From: Triatoma infestans
Lineage: Eukaryota; Arthropoda; Insecta; Hemiptera; Reduviidae
Direction: 5' to 3'
Length of the DNA: 64,000 bases
Assembly: GCA_011037195.1 (NCBI GenBank)
Contig: JAAEAF010000213.1
Coordinates: 1-64,000, forward strand
Shown here piece after piece: positions 43,441-55,548 of the stretch (position 1 is the first letter of the stretch; each line of letters opens with the position of its first letter). The position numbers and the translations under genes were made by a program. The notes under the pieces were generated by a model. The model ran no database searches. It saw only the letters and a program-made list of their open reading frames with translations, and was not told the origin of the DNA.

Positions 43441-44614
43441 CTGAAGGGAGCTGGGGCACGCCCTTTTTGCCTAGGGCCTCTAATACCTTCTGGGAACAGG
43501 GTGCAAATAGCATTATGGAGCAGGATTGATGGACGCTTGGCTTTCTGGGAGATGTTTTGGTTATATATAAAGTGAATGAACTCGCTTCGCACGTAATATT
43601 TTTGTTATGCGGGTTGAGAGAGTTGTATGTGGTACACTAATTACAGCAGTTTGTATTGTGGGCCACCTTTATTTTGTCTGGCTATATGGGTGCGTGCGAC
43701 TTTGTCGGCCTGCCCTTGTCTCGGAACACTGTTCGTTGAGAGTTGCCTCACATCAGTAAATTTTTATTTTTTTTTTTTTTGTTTATTATAATTTTTCTTT
43801 TTTTTTTTTCTATTACAATGCTTTGATACTGTTTATCTTTGAATTCAGTTTCTTTCTGTTGGTAGAAGTTTATTTTTTTTTATTATTATTATTATCATTA
43901 TGGTTGTGTCTTTTTATTTTTAATTAACCAGCTTTTAGTTTTTTATTTCATTTAACTCCATTCGCACAGTTTAGTTTAATAAGGTGTGACTCCCTCAGAT
44001 GGTGATTACCATGAGGTGATGTCTTTATATATATATATATATTTTTTTTACACAATTGTAAACAAGAGAAAATTTGTATTCATATATAAACTAAAGACTT
44101 TTATGATTACAAAATAATCTTCAAGAAACTTTAATGAAACAACAAATAAATGAAATAATCCTGTAACATGAGAATTATCTCCTAAGCTACTAAGCCGTTG
44201 AAATCACCCTCTGTGAAAGATCCGTGAACTCATCCAGAGATGTGGCTTTCGAAAACAGATCTAGCATTTTTCTCCTAATAGCTAATCTGCAAAGTCTTTG
44301 ATTCAATTAGATTTTAATTCAAAGAATATTTTATTTTTAACGCAGTTGAGGCGTATGGTGCGGTTCTGAATTCGATTCCCTAACCTTGGTTTATATTTCA
44401 TGGTAGAAACATGAAAAATTTAGAGAAGTATGTTCTTTATAGGGCTTGATCATAGGCCATTGTATGTAAACATTCCTGAAAAAATTAGCGTATTTTATTT
44501 TCAACTCATTTTTCGACTTCTTGATCTGCTTCTTTATACAATAAACGCGAATATTGAGCAAATTGTCAAATGATCAAATGAGTCATAACATATTGCCCTT
44601 AGACATTTTCTTCT
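43441..44614. other. Probable 3' UTR remnant, then unassigned sequence with TA microsatellite
   Basis: The first few hundred bases are less AT-rich and may be the UTR of the preceding element. T-rich simple sequence follows at 43760-43930 and a TA run at about 44026-44042. No coding motifs. Confidence 0.4.
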
Positions 44615-44761
44615 TAGGATCCTCTACAGCTTACTGTCCGGTGATGGACAGAGTAGTGTGTAACGAGAGAACACTGTCCGGAGGCCGGCACTGAGAAGGC
44701 TCCGGGCGCCAATAACCACAGCTGTTGACGTGCCTTAAATTAAAAAAAAGAAAAAAAAAAA
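44615..44761 (+). repeat. SINE copy, 5'-truncated
   Basis: CTCTACAGCTTACTGTCCGG, the GGAGGCCGGCACTGAGAAGG block and GGCGCCAATAACC match the minus-strand copy at 39.2 kb. The end is an A-rich tail (44736-44761). Confidence 0.65.
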
Positions 44762-46078
44762 TCAAGGCGATGCATAAACTAAATACAAAATTTTTACCTG
44801 TCAATGCTGGTCAGAACAAAAGTTATACTAAGAGATGTTCTTAGGGTTTTCAATTTCTTCTCTACAATTTAGAGAAAAAATTAGGCCACCGAAATACCAA
44901 ATATCCAGATTTTTATGTGAGGCAAGTTTCATTAAAAAATCTCCAGCGGTTTTAGCAGACAGATTGATATAAATTGCAAATTAACCTCCAATTGTCTTGA
45001 AATGGGCCAGTGTATGAATCGTAAGGGAATAAGTACAAAAATTTGAAATGGACCGACAGGATTATTGTTTTATTTATAAAATAATCAACAAAATTTTGCA
45101 TTTAAAATTAATTCCCTAGAGGGCTCTATTATTATTTTCATCCCAGCGCTCTTTGTAACCTAAATCCAGTTCCGTCACATAAGTTTTTAATTTTTTTAAA
45201 TTCATACTCGTAGGTATGAATTTAAAAAACTTAAATTTGTGTAAGTTCAAATACATATAATCAAAAGGTATATGAATTGCTATGTTTGTCAACTAATACA
45301 GTGAATAAATGTAAAAGAGAAGGATCCGTATCTAGTCTCTGTAGGAGTTGATTATTTTGTTAAATCAAATTAACAACATTCAAACGATAGAGTGAATGGA
45401 ATATTAGACACAGTAGCGGATATCAACAGGATTCTCAACTTCAAATTAACTTTTAACATTATGATTTTAGAATTTTTCTCCATAATTTCTCGAATTACAA
45501 GTAAATAATGAATGTATGATAAATGTAATTGTAATTACAGTGTGGATGCAAAGTTCTATGCGAACTTAAAATACATCCATGAATGGAAAAGTTGCATTAG
45601 ATGGTTCCATTAGATCAGAAAGAAAGCAAACTGTACCGGCAAACCTTCACACAAGCTATACAGCATATCTGGAGTTCTCGCTTCTTTAATGAATTCACTA
45701 TTTTCCAAGAATTTAGCAAATTCATTAGCGCAGTTTAAGTGTTTATCACCTCCTGTCAAACGATATAGCAATTAAAATACATATCCATTGTTACACCATG
45801 ACAAATACCTAAAAAATAAATTTATCGAGATGATAATATTGGTCAAACAAATAGAAAAAAAGACAAACACATCTAGATTCTATCGTAGTTGAATTAACAA
45901 GTTATCCTTTCTTAACAGTTTGCTTTCTATTTCTATTATTCAAATTTTGATTTAACTAGCAGTTCATAACTATTGTTTGTCACAAGCCCTCAAATGAACT
46001 AATAAATAGGCCAAAATTCAGTTGCAGTAAATGTTACACTTCCACCATTTACATGAACGTTGAAATAAGATAAGGTAA
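44762..46078. other. No gene recognised; contains a 16-bp perfect hairpin
   Basis: AT-rich. 45192-45207 and 45214-45229 are exact reverse complements with a 6-nt loop. Confidence 0.4.
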
Positions 46079-46441
46079 TTATGTACAAGCGTGCCCCCAA
46101 GATGGACGACAACTAGCTACAGTAACCTGCTCACTCCCACTCTTATTACACTCATTTCTGATTTACTAATCATTCACATTTCTTTATTTATTTCAATTTG
46201 CATTCATTTTAAAAAATAGACTAAATGTAAGTAAAAACTACGAAACAAATCATAGTTTAACTTCAAACATTGTCCCAAGAAATTGTAGGTTTGAATTAGC
46301 AAAGACTGGTTAATTAATGTGTCATTTAAAATACTTGAATTCAGTGATGAATATTAAACAAGAGGGTTTATATGTGATTGTTCATGTGAGGCGGTTACTG
46401 TAGCTAGTTGTCGTCCATCTTGGGGGCACCCTTGTACATAA
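46079..46441. mobile_element. MITE with 49-bp terminal inverted repeats
   Basis: 46079-46127 and 46393-46441 are reverse complements with a single mismatch in 49 bp. Both ends start TTATGTACAAG and continue through GTGCCCCCAAGATGG. The 265-bp middle is AT-rich and non-coding. Near-identity of the ends suggests a recent insertion. The outermost TTA/TAA may be part of the target site; the superfamily is not assigned. Confidence 0.8.
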
Positions 46442-46773
46442 CATTATAACAATAAATTCACGACAAAGAAAGCAACAGGGTTAAGTAATTAGTTACCGAT
46501 TTTCTGAGAAGTCCCTTTTTCCATTTGAAAGGTCAAGAAAGATAAAAGTTTATTCAATATGATAATATATTATGATGAATTTTTCTATATTGAAAGCAAA
46601 TATCTTAAGTGTCTGATTAATAGTAAAGTCAATTAAGAAAAAATATTTCCAATATTTTTATATCATTTACAGAATTGGGAATGAAAGATATCTCTATTAT
46701 TTACAAAATGATTAAATAACTCACCAGTTTCTGGTATTTTGTCCGTCGTAGCATGCATATTTCTTATATTCCT

Positions 46774-46803
46774 GACCGGTTTCGGATTTTCATCCATCAT
46801 CAG
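46774..46803 (-). ncRNA. Hammerhead ribozyme-like motif, consensus core
   Basis: On the minus strand: exact CTGATGA, stem II GGAT/ATCC with GAAA loop, GAAA, palindromic CCGGT and the cleavage C. It is the best-preserved example in the window. Confidence 0.65.
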
Positions 46804-47597
46804 AGCAAATGTATAAGGTTCTTGTTGAGAGTTCACCTCAACGCATTGTTCCCTCGACACTTGTTGGTTTGTTGATCTATTATGGAGGTTATAAGGCTGT
46901 GTGTGTGTGTGTGTGTGTGTTTAAATGACAAAATGGAATTATTATAAATTATGATTGGACATTAGATAATAGTGCATGTTTTGAAGGATACTTTATAACT
47001 AAATTTTAATTGTAGTTTAAGTATGCTCCGTGTTTTATCAAGTTATTTTTATTAGGGGGGCCTAATAATAATAATAATAGATAAAGTTTGAAGACGATAA
47101 AATTGGAGATGATATTAAAATAATAGAGAAAATCGAATTTATTCTTTTTTTATTTATCATGTTTATTTATAAATGATATTAATTTATGTTTAAATTACGT
47201 TAAGAATATGTTGAGAGAAATGTTAAATAGCATTCTTTAAGGAATTTTTAATAGGGGGCGATAGGAAATTTTGGAAGTATAATATGCAAATATTCTGTAT
47301 TTTAAACGGAGGAAGAAGAAAATTTGGTTTATAGGCTAGTATTTAATAAGAGGTGCCTGCATGGTGCATTTTTTTTTTGTTTGTATATTTGTGAACATAT
47401 ATTTATCTGTTTAGGTGTGGGTAATGACCTTAAAGAGTATGTCTGAGTTATAGTTTATTTGATCATTCATTATATTTTGGTTGATAGTCTTGTGTTTGTA
47501 TATTTTTATTTTTTCGAGAATGTCATTCTCTTTCTTTTGTGGCTTGGTATAATAGAACCATCATTTTTTTTCTATACTTTGTAGTTCGTGTTGTTCT

Positions 47598-47822
47598 TTA
47601 TAAGGTGGTTAGCATAAGTGGAATCGGTTTTGTTGTATTTGTATGAGCGTAGGTGTTCTTAAACCTGTCATTGTGGTATCTTCTGGTCTGACCTATGTAC
47701 GTGCCATTGCATTCGGGGCAAGAGAGTTTGTATATGCCATGTTCGTCATATAGGTCGATTGTTTTAGTACATGTGCACATTTTGTTTACAAGTTTATTGT
47801 TTGCTCTGAATTCTGTTCTCAA
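47598..47822 (-). pseudogene. GIY-YIG endonuclease domain of a Penelope-like element (partial)
   Basis: An open 74-residue stretch on the minus strand contains HGIYKLSCPECNGTYIGQT followed by RRYHNDRF. This is the signature of the C-terminal GIY-YIG nuclease of Penelope-like polyproteins (GIYKL-C--C---YIGQT-R----R). In these elements the domain cuts target DNA for integration. The stretch ends at 47598; the expected tail continues downstream in other frames, with LLLN-like phrases. Without the RT this copy is dead. Its position just upstream of a hammerhead-bearing repeat is the canonical Penelope order. Confidence 0.75.
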
Positions 47823-47870
47823 GCCTAGTTTTTTGAAAAAGTTTGCCAGTTTGTAAGCCTCGTTCCCTAG

Positions 47871-48310
47871 CTTGAAAAAAAATCAAATAACCGGAAGTGC
47901 GAAATTGCATTACGGATTTTTGCGGTTTTTCCCGATTTTCTTGATAACGCACCAACAATTTTCTTTAAACTAAGTATACGCACTATATCCACGGTTCTAT
48001 CACTTTTATTTGAAACATTTTCTTGAAAAATTCATTTAAGAGGAGTTTTAATTAATGGAGTTTGAAGTTTTCTCTGAAATGCTTCATCTATATATTACCA
48101 AATATTAAATATGCTGCTAAAATTCCTTGTTTGAAGAAAATTGGTTGATTGCAACTACGAATTTATAGAATGTTTTTTTTTGTTTCCTATAATTTTTTCC
48201 ATTGTAGGGTTTCATAAACATGGTACAGAATAGAATGACACGGGAGGGGGGCTCTAACCCCGGAGGCAGGTAAGAGAAAGTTGAGCGATATTCACATCAG
48301 ATTTTTTTTC
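47871..48310 (+). repeat. HINE-like repeat, 3' part
   Basis: From ATAACCGGAAGTGCG through an internal unit (TTTATTTGAAACATTTTCT) to TAAGAGAAAGTTGAGCG and ACATCAGATTTTTT. A GC-rich insertion (GGGAGGGGGGCTCTAACCCC) disturbs the end. Confidence 0.6.
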
Positions 48311-49017
48311 ATTTTTACTCTCCACACTAACTTCTTTTTCATTTTGGTGATTAATGTAAAATTATAAAAAAACATGAAACATTTTTCTGTATTTATTATT
48401 ATTATTTTACAAATAAATTTTATTTCTTTCATTTACATAAATTTTATTTAAAATTCCTATTTATTTTAACAATTATGTACAATTTTTTTTTGAAATATTA
48501 TTTCCTATTTATAATCTTACTAATTTCATTTAATTTAAATCATAAATATTATTAGTATGTATACGTTTTTTAATTATTTTATTATTGGTTTATATCGAGT
48601 CTCTTTAAGAATTCAAAAAGATCAACGGAATTCAAGAAAGAAAGAAAGAATTGAAAAAGTACATACATCTCTGCAGGACACCACTTACAAGCCTACATGA
48701 GCAGGTTGCTTATCGGTATTCCATCGCCTTTCCTACTCTTGCCAATTACTTTTTCTCCTCAGCAACCTCTCCTCTTCTTTTTCTCCTCTTACCTCTTCCC
48801 CCTATCAAGCCTGGTAATACCATAAGCATAAGGATAGCAACGCTCAATTGCTCAAGCAGGTTGGCTCGAGAAGAAGAAGTTTCATCACGAGAGCAGCGCT
48901 CACACTCAAGCAGCGTTCGTTCCAGAAGAATATGCCTATAGTCTTGTACATACGACTGACTACCTTGCGGAGGTTGCAAACACGCCTCTCGCCATACTGA
49001 AATTCTACTTATCTCTC
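48311..49017. other. Unassigned sequence upstream of the errantivirus-like LTR
   Basis: AT-rich to about 48650, then a more balanced 370-bp stretch rich in CT and GAA. Its end (AGGAGGAG at 49018-49025) looks like a polypurine tract directly before the LTR. It could be leftover internal sequence of another copy. Confidence 0.4.
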
Positions 49018-49025
49018 AGGAGGAG

Positions 49026-49489
49026 TGTTAATATGACGGAAGCAAGAAGCAGAATAGTTTAGAGACAAAACTGGACAATTTGCATTTAAAAAAGGAAACA
49101 AGAAACCGTTAGAGTACGTCAGTATACTTGGTAAATCCTTTGTAATTCCCCCTTCCCCCCTCGGGAGTAAGCAAAATATATATAAAAGGCAGTTTTTTTA
49201 CTTAAAAAGACGGTCGTATTCACACAGTCGTTTACAGCAGTTCGACAGTCGTACAAATTATAGGACACCTGTTTCACCTTTCTGTTTTTGCAATTCTGCC
49301 GCCGTGATAAGAAGCCTACGCAATCTTCACACGCTCTCTAATCATATATATATTGGACTTATCATTGTTTTTCTCATTCTCAATTAGATTCTCGCTTAAT
49401 TCTCATTTTAATCTCTGTATGTATAAGAACTTCCTATTTGAAATAAATTCATTTTTTAAAAAGTAAATTCTTAGTAAAATTTACATAAT
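49026..49489 (+). repeat. 5' LTR of the errantivirus-like element
   Basis: It runs from TGTTAATATGACGG to TTACATAAT just before the primer site. The last about 190 bp (from CCGTGATAAG) recur at 58925-59112. AATAAA at about 49440 is a possible poly(A) signal. The exact first base (AGTG or TG) is uncertain. Confidence 0.7.
49179..49188 (+). promoter_or_regulatory. Probable TATA box of the LTR promoter
   Basis: TATATAAAAG lies in the middle of the LTR, upstream of the repeated R-U5-like part. Confidence 0.5.
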
Positions 49490-49506
49490 TGGCGCAGTCG
49501 GTAGGA
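49490..49506 (+). other. Primer-binding site (tRNA-Ser type)
   Basis: TGGCGCAGTCGGTAGGA immediately after the LTR matches the site known from 17.6/297-type errantiviruses. Confidence 0.75.
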
Positions 49507-50079
49507 CCACACCCGAAAACGAAATAGTTGTCGAGGTTGCGAAGCAAACAACTCGTTTATACAACATTTCTGTGGTTTTTAAACTTTTATTTCGGAATGC
49601 ACATCCTTCAACATCAAGCGGACCACATACAAACTTGAACCCAGAGAATCAACAGCCCGCAGAGCGAAAGCCAGAGAATTAACAGCCGTAGAGCGAGTCC
49701 CAGAGAATCAACAGCCCGCAGAGCGAGTGCCACCGCAAATGGAAATTCAGCAAAACTAATTCTAATATTATTGTGAGTAACAATTATTGTTATTAAATAA
49801 TTTAAAAGAAAAGAATATAAATTCAAAAAATAATTTCGAAATAATTATAAAAATTTTTATAAATTTAAATAATTGAAGAAACTAATAGAATTATTTAAAT
49901 AGTAATTTTGAATATCGAAAAGTAAATAACAAAATTTTTGTTTTGGAATTTCAACTCAGTAAGTATTTTATTTTTAATTTAATCTTTCATTTTAATTTTA
50001 TTTATTTCATTCTGAAATTATATCTTTGATTAATTGTTTACTTTATATACAATTTACATTCACATATACACACACCAAA

Positions 50080-51118
50080 ATGGCAAGCATGGGAAAACTA
50101 AAACTTATACTAGACTCAATCCCAACATACGACGGAAATCCGAAAACATTAACACAATTTATCCTCAATATTGACGAAATTAATACAATATTAAACACCT
50201 CAACACCAGCCATAACACCAATACAAAAACAAATAGTCTTTTTAAATATAAAGAATAAGATAGTAGGAATAGCAAACGAAAACCTTAGGAACATTAGATT
50301 CACCACCTGGGAAGAATTAAAGATACATTTGATAAACAGCTTCGGAGACAGACAAGAACCCGCTAGTTTAATGTTAGAAATATTGAAAAGAAACCCTTCC
50401 AAAAATGCATTTAATACCCTAAAAGAAATTAAAGAAAAATTTAATTTATTTAGAGCTAAGTAAACCTACTTGACGGCTCCAATCAACAAAAGGAATATTT
50501 AATACAATTCCAAGAACTAATCGTAACAACTAATTTCATAATAGCACTGAGAGACCCATTAAGGAATAACTTAGCCACCCGAAATCCAAAAACGCTTGTA
50601 GAAGTAGAACAATTGCTAATAAACGATTTTCAATATTTACAGAACTCAGATAATAACAATAAAATAGTAAACAGATTACCTAACTTACCACCCACACGGT
50701 TCCCTGGAACATCATTCCCCAGACAACCAATTCTCGTAAAACCCAATAATCGTTTATACAATAGTAACTATCAACAACAAAAAACAATAAGACCCAACAT
50801 AGTAACCTCAACAATGCGACAACAACAAAATTTACCTTCACAAACTTCACAGACCAGACAACAAATAACACAACCTAGAGGACCGAATAATTATTTTACG
50901 CAACAAAATGCGCAATACCAACACAACCAACCGATGAACTACATAGCGGAAGAAATATTCAATAACGAAGATATTATTGACGATAACCCCTTAGAAAAAT
51001 TCGACAATTTCAACCATGACTACCCCTTACAAATAGCACAAAATCCCGAAGAAATTGAAACAGAAGAAAACAATTCTTTTTTAGAGATAGTTCCTTGCAA
51101 CATGAGGAAGAAATCCTA
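50080..51118 (+). pseudogene. Errantivirus-like Gag, one frameshift
   Basis: The first Met in good context is at 50080 (MASMGKLKLILDSIP, following an in-frame GTG/ATG-free leader). The first frame holds an errantivirus-type capsid region: a YDGNPKTLTQFILNIDEI segment, then WEELKIHLINSFGDRQ and the EILKRNPSKNAFNTLKEI segment. It ends at 50463. A frame change there leads into QKEYLIQFQELIVTTNF and EVEQLLINDFQYLQNSD, continuing to 51118. The C-terminal half is rich in Asn and Gln and has no zinc knuckle, which is usual for this group. It would assemble particles and bind RNA. Confidence 0.7.
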
Positions 51119-51129
51119 AATAATTACTG

Positions 51130-52712
51130 CGATTCGAAACTTCCTTTTTTAAATAACAATGACTACTACATCCTAATTGACACCGGATTTCTATAAACTT
51201 AATCAGCAAAAATTACGTACAGAGAAACAAATCAAAATTTAAAATTTTTAATGAACAATTCACATTCACCACAGCTACAGGCAAACACACCGGAAACGGA
51301 TATGTTATGATCAAAATCCAAAACAAAAACATCAAACTGTATCTACACGACTTCCACAAACAATTTAACTTACTAGTAGGACTACCCGCGATAATTGAAT
51401 TAAAGGTGAACATAAATTTCGGAAACAACACTGTAAAAATATTAGACAAACAATACGAACGTAAATACTTCCAGAACCCAACACAAAACGTCAACGCAAC
51501 TGAACCCATTGAAATTAAAATTCGCGCAAACCATCTACACGAAGAAGAAAAGAAAGAATTTTTAAAATTATCAAAGAATTTAACGACATCATTCCTAAAG
51601 AAATTCAAGAACTTACACATACACACGCCATCAAACACGAAATAAAAACCACGGATGCTACAATAAGAAATTCGAAGCCAAGTTACACAACTCCTAGACA
51701 ACAAAATCACACAACCGTCATATTCACCATGGTCATCCCCAGCGTGGATTGTACCAAAAAAATAAGACGCCTCCGGTAAATAAAAATTTAGAATGATAAT
51801 TGATTACCGCAAATTAAATTCAAAAACAATAGATGAAAAATTCCCAGTACCTAATATAACTGACGTACTAGACAAATTAGGAAGAAACACATACTATACA
51901 ACTATAGACTTATCCAGCGGTTTCTACCAAATTGAAATGGATGACAATTCGATCCAAAAAGCAGCCTTTAACACTGACGAAGGACATTTTGAATTTAGGC
52001 GCATGCCATTCGGTTTAAAGAACGCTTCCGCCACATTCCAACGTCTGATGAACTTCGTATTAAAAGAACACATAAATAAAATATGTTTAGTCTATCTAGA
52101 CGACATCATCATATTAGGGACATCACTACAAGAACATATACAAAACATAAGGACAATATTCACTGAATTAAGAAAAAATAATCTAAAAGTTCAACTAGAC
52201 AAATCCGAATTTCTACACAAAGAAGTAACTTATTTAGGCCATATTGTATCAGTAGAAGGTGTTAAACCTGATCCTGATAAGGTAAAAGCAGTACAAGGCT
52301 TCCCTATCCCCAAGACGCCAAAAGAAATAAAAACATATCTCGGACTCCTGGGATATTACAGAAAATTTATACCGAATTTTGCAGAACTAACAAAACCTCT
52401 AACAAAATGCCTAAAAAAGGGAAACAAAATAGATCTGACAGACAAAAACTATTGAGACGCCTCTGAGAAAAGTAAAACCCTTCTAACTAATGCCCCAATC
52501 TTACAGTACCCAGACTTTTCAAAACAATTTACATTAACTACAGACGCCAGTAATTACGCCCTAGGCACTATCCTTAGTCAAAACATAGACGGCAAAGACC
52601 TACCAATAGCCTATGCTAGCGGAACACTAAATACTCACGAAACAAACTACTCAACAACAGAAAAAGAACTCTTAATATTGTGTAGTCGACAAAACAGAAA
52701 TTTTTAACTTCA
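51130..52712 (+). pseudogene. Errantivirus-like Pol: protease, RT and partial RNase H, broken
   Basis: The protease active site ILIDTG is at about 51170-51187, followed at once by a frame break. The following protease and linker sequence is open at 51307-51645. RT is open from 51793: [19 protein letters not shown], then the palm aspartate segment [29 protein letters not shown] and the catalytic [25 protein letters not shown] and [17 protein letters not shown] end the connection. A stop follows at 52453. RNase H begins as [15 protein letters not shown] and reaches [14 protein letters not shown], then breaks off at about 52685, so its second half is deleted before integrase. Confidence 0.8.
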
Positions 52713-52849
52713 TAGTAAAAGACTACCTCGTCCCAAAAATAAATTATTACTGCCTAATAGACAAAGACTTAATATTAACCACAAACGAAATATTAACAAA
52801 CACAATTTACTTAGGACTCTTACAAACTCATCCAATGCGAAAACATTCT

Positions 52850-53695
52850 AACCGATATTGAAGACCCAAACGAGCAACTCTATACTATCAGCAACTATCA
52901 TTTAGGAAAAACCAATCACAGAGATATCATGGAAACTTACCTAAAACTAAAACGGAAATACTATTGGCCCAAACTACATCATGATATACAAAAATACATT
53001 AACAATTGCGAAATCTGTCAAATTAACAAATACGAGAGAAATCCATACAAAATCAATGGCATTCTTACGGAAACCCCAAAATACCCTTTCGATAATCTAC
53101 ACATAGATAATTAACCCTAGAAAATGAAAAATACTTAACCATAGTAGATGCATTTTCTAAATTCGCACAAATTTACCCCCTAAAGACATTGAGCGCTATA
53201 GAAATCACAGAAAAACTGCTACAATAATTTAGCCAGTACCAAATCCCCAATAAAATAATACACAGACTGCGGAACAAAACTTAATAATAATCTTTTAAGA
53301 GAACTTTTAAAACTATACAAAATAAAACCCCACATGACATGTCTTGACAAACCAAAAAGCAACGGAATAATAGAACACTTTCATTCTACGTTAATTGAAC
53401 ATTTACGGATAATAAACCAAAATAAAGAATTTGAAAAAACAAAACTAACAAACAAATTACATTTCGCTATCCTAGCATACAACGATTCAATAAACTCCAC
53501 CACAAAATTCACACCAGTAGAAATCTTATATGGTGCTGACAGAGACAAAAACATTTTTAACACAGGATTCACTATGGACGACTATCTAACAAACCATACA
53601 AACAGACTCAAAATATTACAGAACGAAATTAACAAAATTATAGCGATAGAGAAAAACAAAAGATTTCTAAAACAAGACAAATGTAAAACACCACC
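52850..53695 (+). pseudogene. Errantivirus-like integrase, broken
   Basis: The zinc-binding HHCC domain is readable as YHLGKTNHRDIMETYL, then KYYWPKLHHDIQKYINNCEI with its CxxC. The catalytic core starts at the HID motif near 53098 (stop right after it) and continues as LTIVDAFSKFAQIYP. The second Asp is near 53265 in a TDCGT segment with a further break. The Glu lies in KSNGIIEHFHSTLIEHLR (about 53350-53400). From 53334 the frame is open to 53756, but the last 20 residues belong to another repeat. Integrase would insert the cDNA; here it is inactive. Confidence 0.75.
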
Positions 53696-53698
53696 AGC

Positions 53699-53800
53699 AG
53701 CGCCCGCTCTAGCGGTTACGTCGCCCCGGAAAAAAAGACAAATTGCCGCCCCTTAGAATATATACATTAGCGATCAGAAGTTTGGGATCAGTTAAAAAAC
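53699..53800 (+). repeat. 100-bp direct repeat, left copy
   Basis: It is similar to 56966-57066: GCTCTAGCGGT, AATTGCCGCCCCTT, ATATATxCA, CGATCAGAAGTTTG, GATCAGT. It marks the right edge of the integrase remnant. Confidence 0.7.
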
Positions 53801-54816
53801 TGGGCCTTGAACTACTTCATTATTGTCGATCGTGTCCAATTGAAATTCTTAAAGTTGCTCTTAAATCTGCCACGGCAAGTCCCCAATAGTTTCGTTCGCT
53901 GGTACTTGAATGACGGCAAGTGAAAACCAATATTTTTAATAAATCTATAAGATTCTGGCTGAAGATTTTATCGATGTAAAGCAGCTCACCTCTGAAGATA
54001 TGCTATAGAAGACTTGTGAAGCTTTTGGATGGTTCTGACATTCCTTTTAACTGGGTGGCTCTTGTGAGCGAAATGCTTTTTTCTATAGGAGCGCAGGACA
54101 TCTGGGAGGCGCAGCATGCGGTCGTGGTCTCTAATAACTTAAAAAATCTTTCTCTAAACTGACATCAATGAAGTACTTAACTCTTCATATAACATCCACT
54201 ATAGATTGATATGTCCCTTGGCTAATGGTAGTTCATATGTAAATATTTGGTGCAATATCATTAAAACCAGATTGACAGCTCAAATTAGAGTAGCTAGTGA
54301 TTGTCACCCCAGGATTTTTTATAATGGAATAGCCCATTTATTTGATCCTAAAAGAGTTGCTTTACTTGTGCGGAGGGCAAAAATGATATTATGCACTTTA
54401 TTTTCGAATGCCCTTATTATAAATGTTTGAGAAGGAGGTTGTTAAATAGGTATTTACCTTCAAACAGTACTTATGTTTTTGATAACTTACTAGATATAGA
54501 AAATAAAGAAAAGTTAAACCGCTTATTTTATTTTATCTCTGAGGCTTTGCAGGAAAGGTATACATAGGTTTGTTTGTAAAGGTATTATTTAATACCTACG
54601 AGGAAATCCCTCAAACTCCTTCCCTAAAATAATTTGTATAAATGAATAAAGTATTTTTAAATCATTGTTACTATCTACTTTATTAATCAAGTATTTAATA
54701 TTATTTTATTACTTTGAAGATTAAGCTGTAATGTTTGTAAAGTTGGTATTTTTTGTCCAGCTTTCAGCAGAGGTTAATCTCCTGCTATAGAAATGTATAG
54801 TTTCTTTAGGCAATAA
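53801..54816 (+). pseudogene. Non-LTR element C-terminal fragment with AATA tail
   Basis: Broken frames contain YRRLVKLLDGSDIPFNWVAL, SEMLFSIGAQDIWEAQHAVV, then an open stretch (54206-54430) with NIIKTRLTAQIRVASD. The zinc-binding tail reads NDIMHFIFECPYYKC in another frame, followed by DIENKEKLNRLFYFISEALQ. The 3' end is CAATAAATAAATAAAT at 54801-54816. That is the same tail type as at 16080. The polymerase core is absent. Confidence 0.55.
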
Positions 54817-55394
54817 ATAAATAAATATTGAATGAAATTTTTCAAGAAATGTTTCAAGCATTGGACCAGCCATTTCAAGAGATTTTGAAGCGTTTTAAAA
54901 AATATATCAAATAAGTACAATATTCAATCAAATACCAACAAATGAAATTCCCGTAAATTTTATTGACAAGATTTAGATAAAAGTTCTTGAACTGTATGTT
55001 GGTAGTTACATATAAATGCTTATAAAAATAATGATTATATAGGATGGATTGCTATTTGAATCTATCCTTCAATAGTCTTAAATTTCTCATTTTAACATTG
55101 TTATTACATACGATAATATTAAGATTCGCATCCCTCTATAGCTTCTGGCTGAAAAACAAATGTAAAAAATCTGAACCCTCAAATGAAAAAGAAAGAAGGG
55201 AAAAATATCAGATCAAGCATTATTCCAGAAAAATATCTTGGCAAATAATATGCCAAGAATTATCTTAATAATTTGCGCAAGAAATATAATATAGAAAAAA
55301 GATAAATCAATATTTGAATTTTATTAATATATATTAATTTTCTAGTTTAAAAATGATGTAATGATGAAAATGATGATTTAATTATAATGTACAT
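54817..55394. other. No gene recognised
   Basis: AT-rich. An open frame of 74 codons at 55044-55268 has no known motifs. Confidence 0.4.
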
Positions 55395-55545
55395 CTAAGT
55401 AATTTTTTCAGTTTTTGTGATTTTCTCCATAAAAACACAGACGAATTTTATTAAATTAGGTATATTAACTATAAAGTTTGTCGATTACAATTTTGAAAAC
55501 TGGAGTAAGAGAAACTTGTGTGAGTGTTTCACACCAGATTTTTTT
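55395..55545 (+). repeat. HINE-like repeat, 3' end
   Basis: TTTTTGTGATTTTCTCC, then GGAGTAAGAGAAACTTGTGTGA and GTTTCACACCAGATTTTTTT: the well-preserved last 150 bp of the family. Confidence 0.75.
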
Positions 55546-55548
55546 TGT

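Larger units (their letters stand above)
46728..47870 (-). mobile_element. Penelope-like element remnant, 3' end
   Basis: On the minus strand it reads, in order, the GIY-YIG nuclease region (47822-47598), a decayed C-terminal tail, then a terminal repeat (about 47280-46728) related to those at 32.2 and 33.1 kb, with a hammerhead motif. The RT is missing; the upstream part is replaced by a HINE-like copy at about 47870. Confidence 0.7.
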
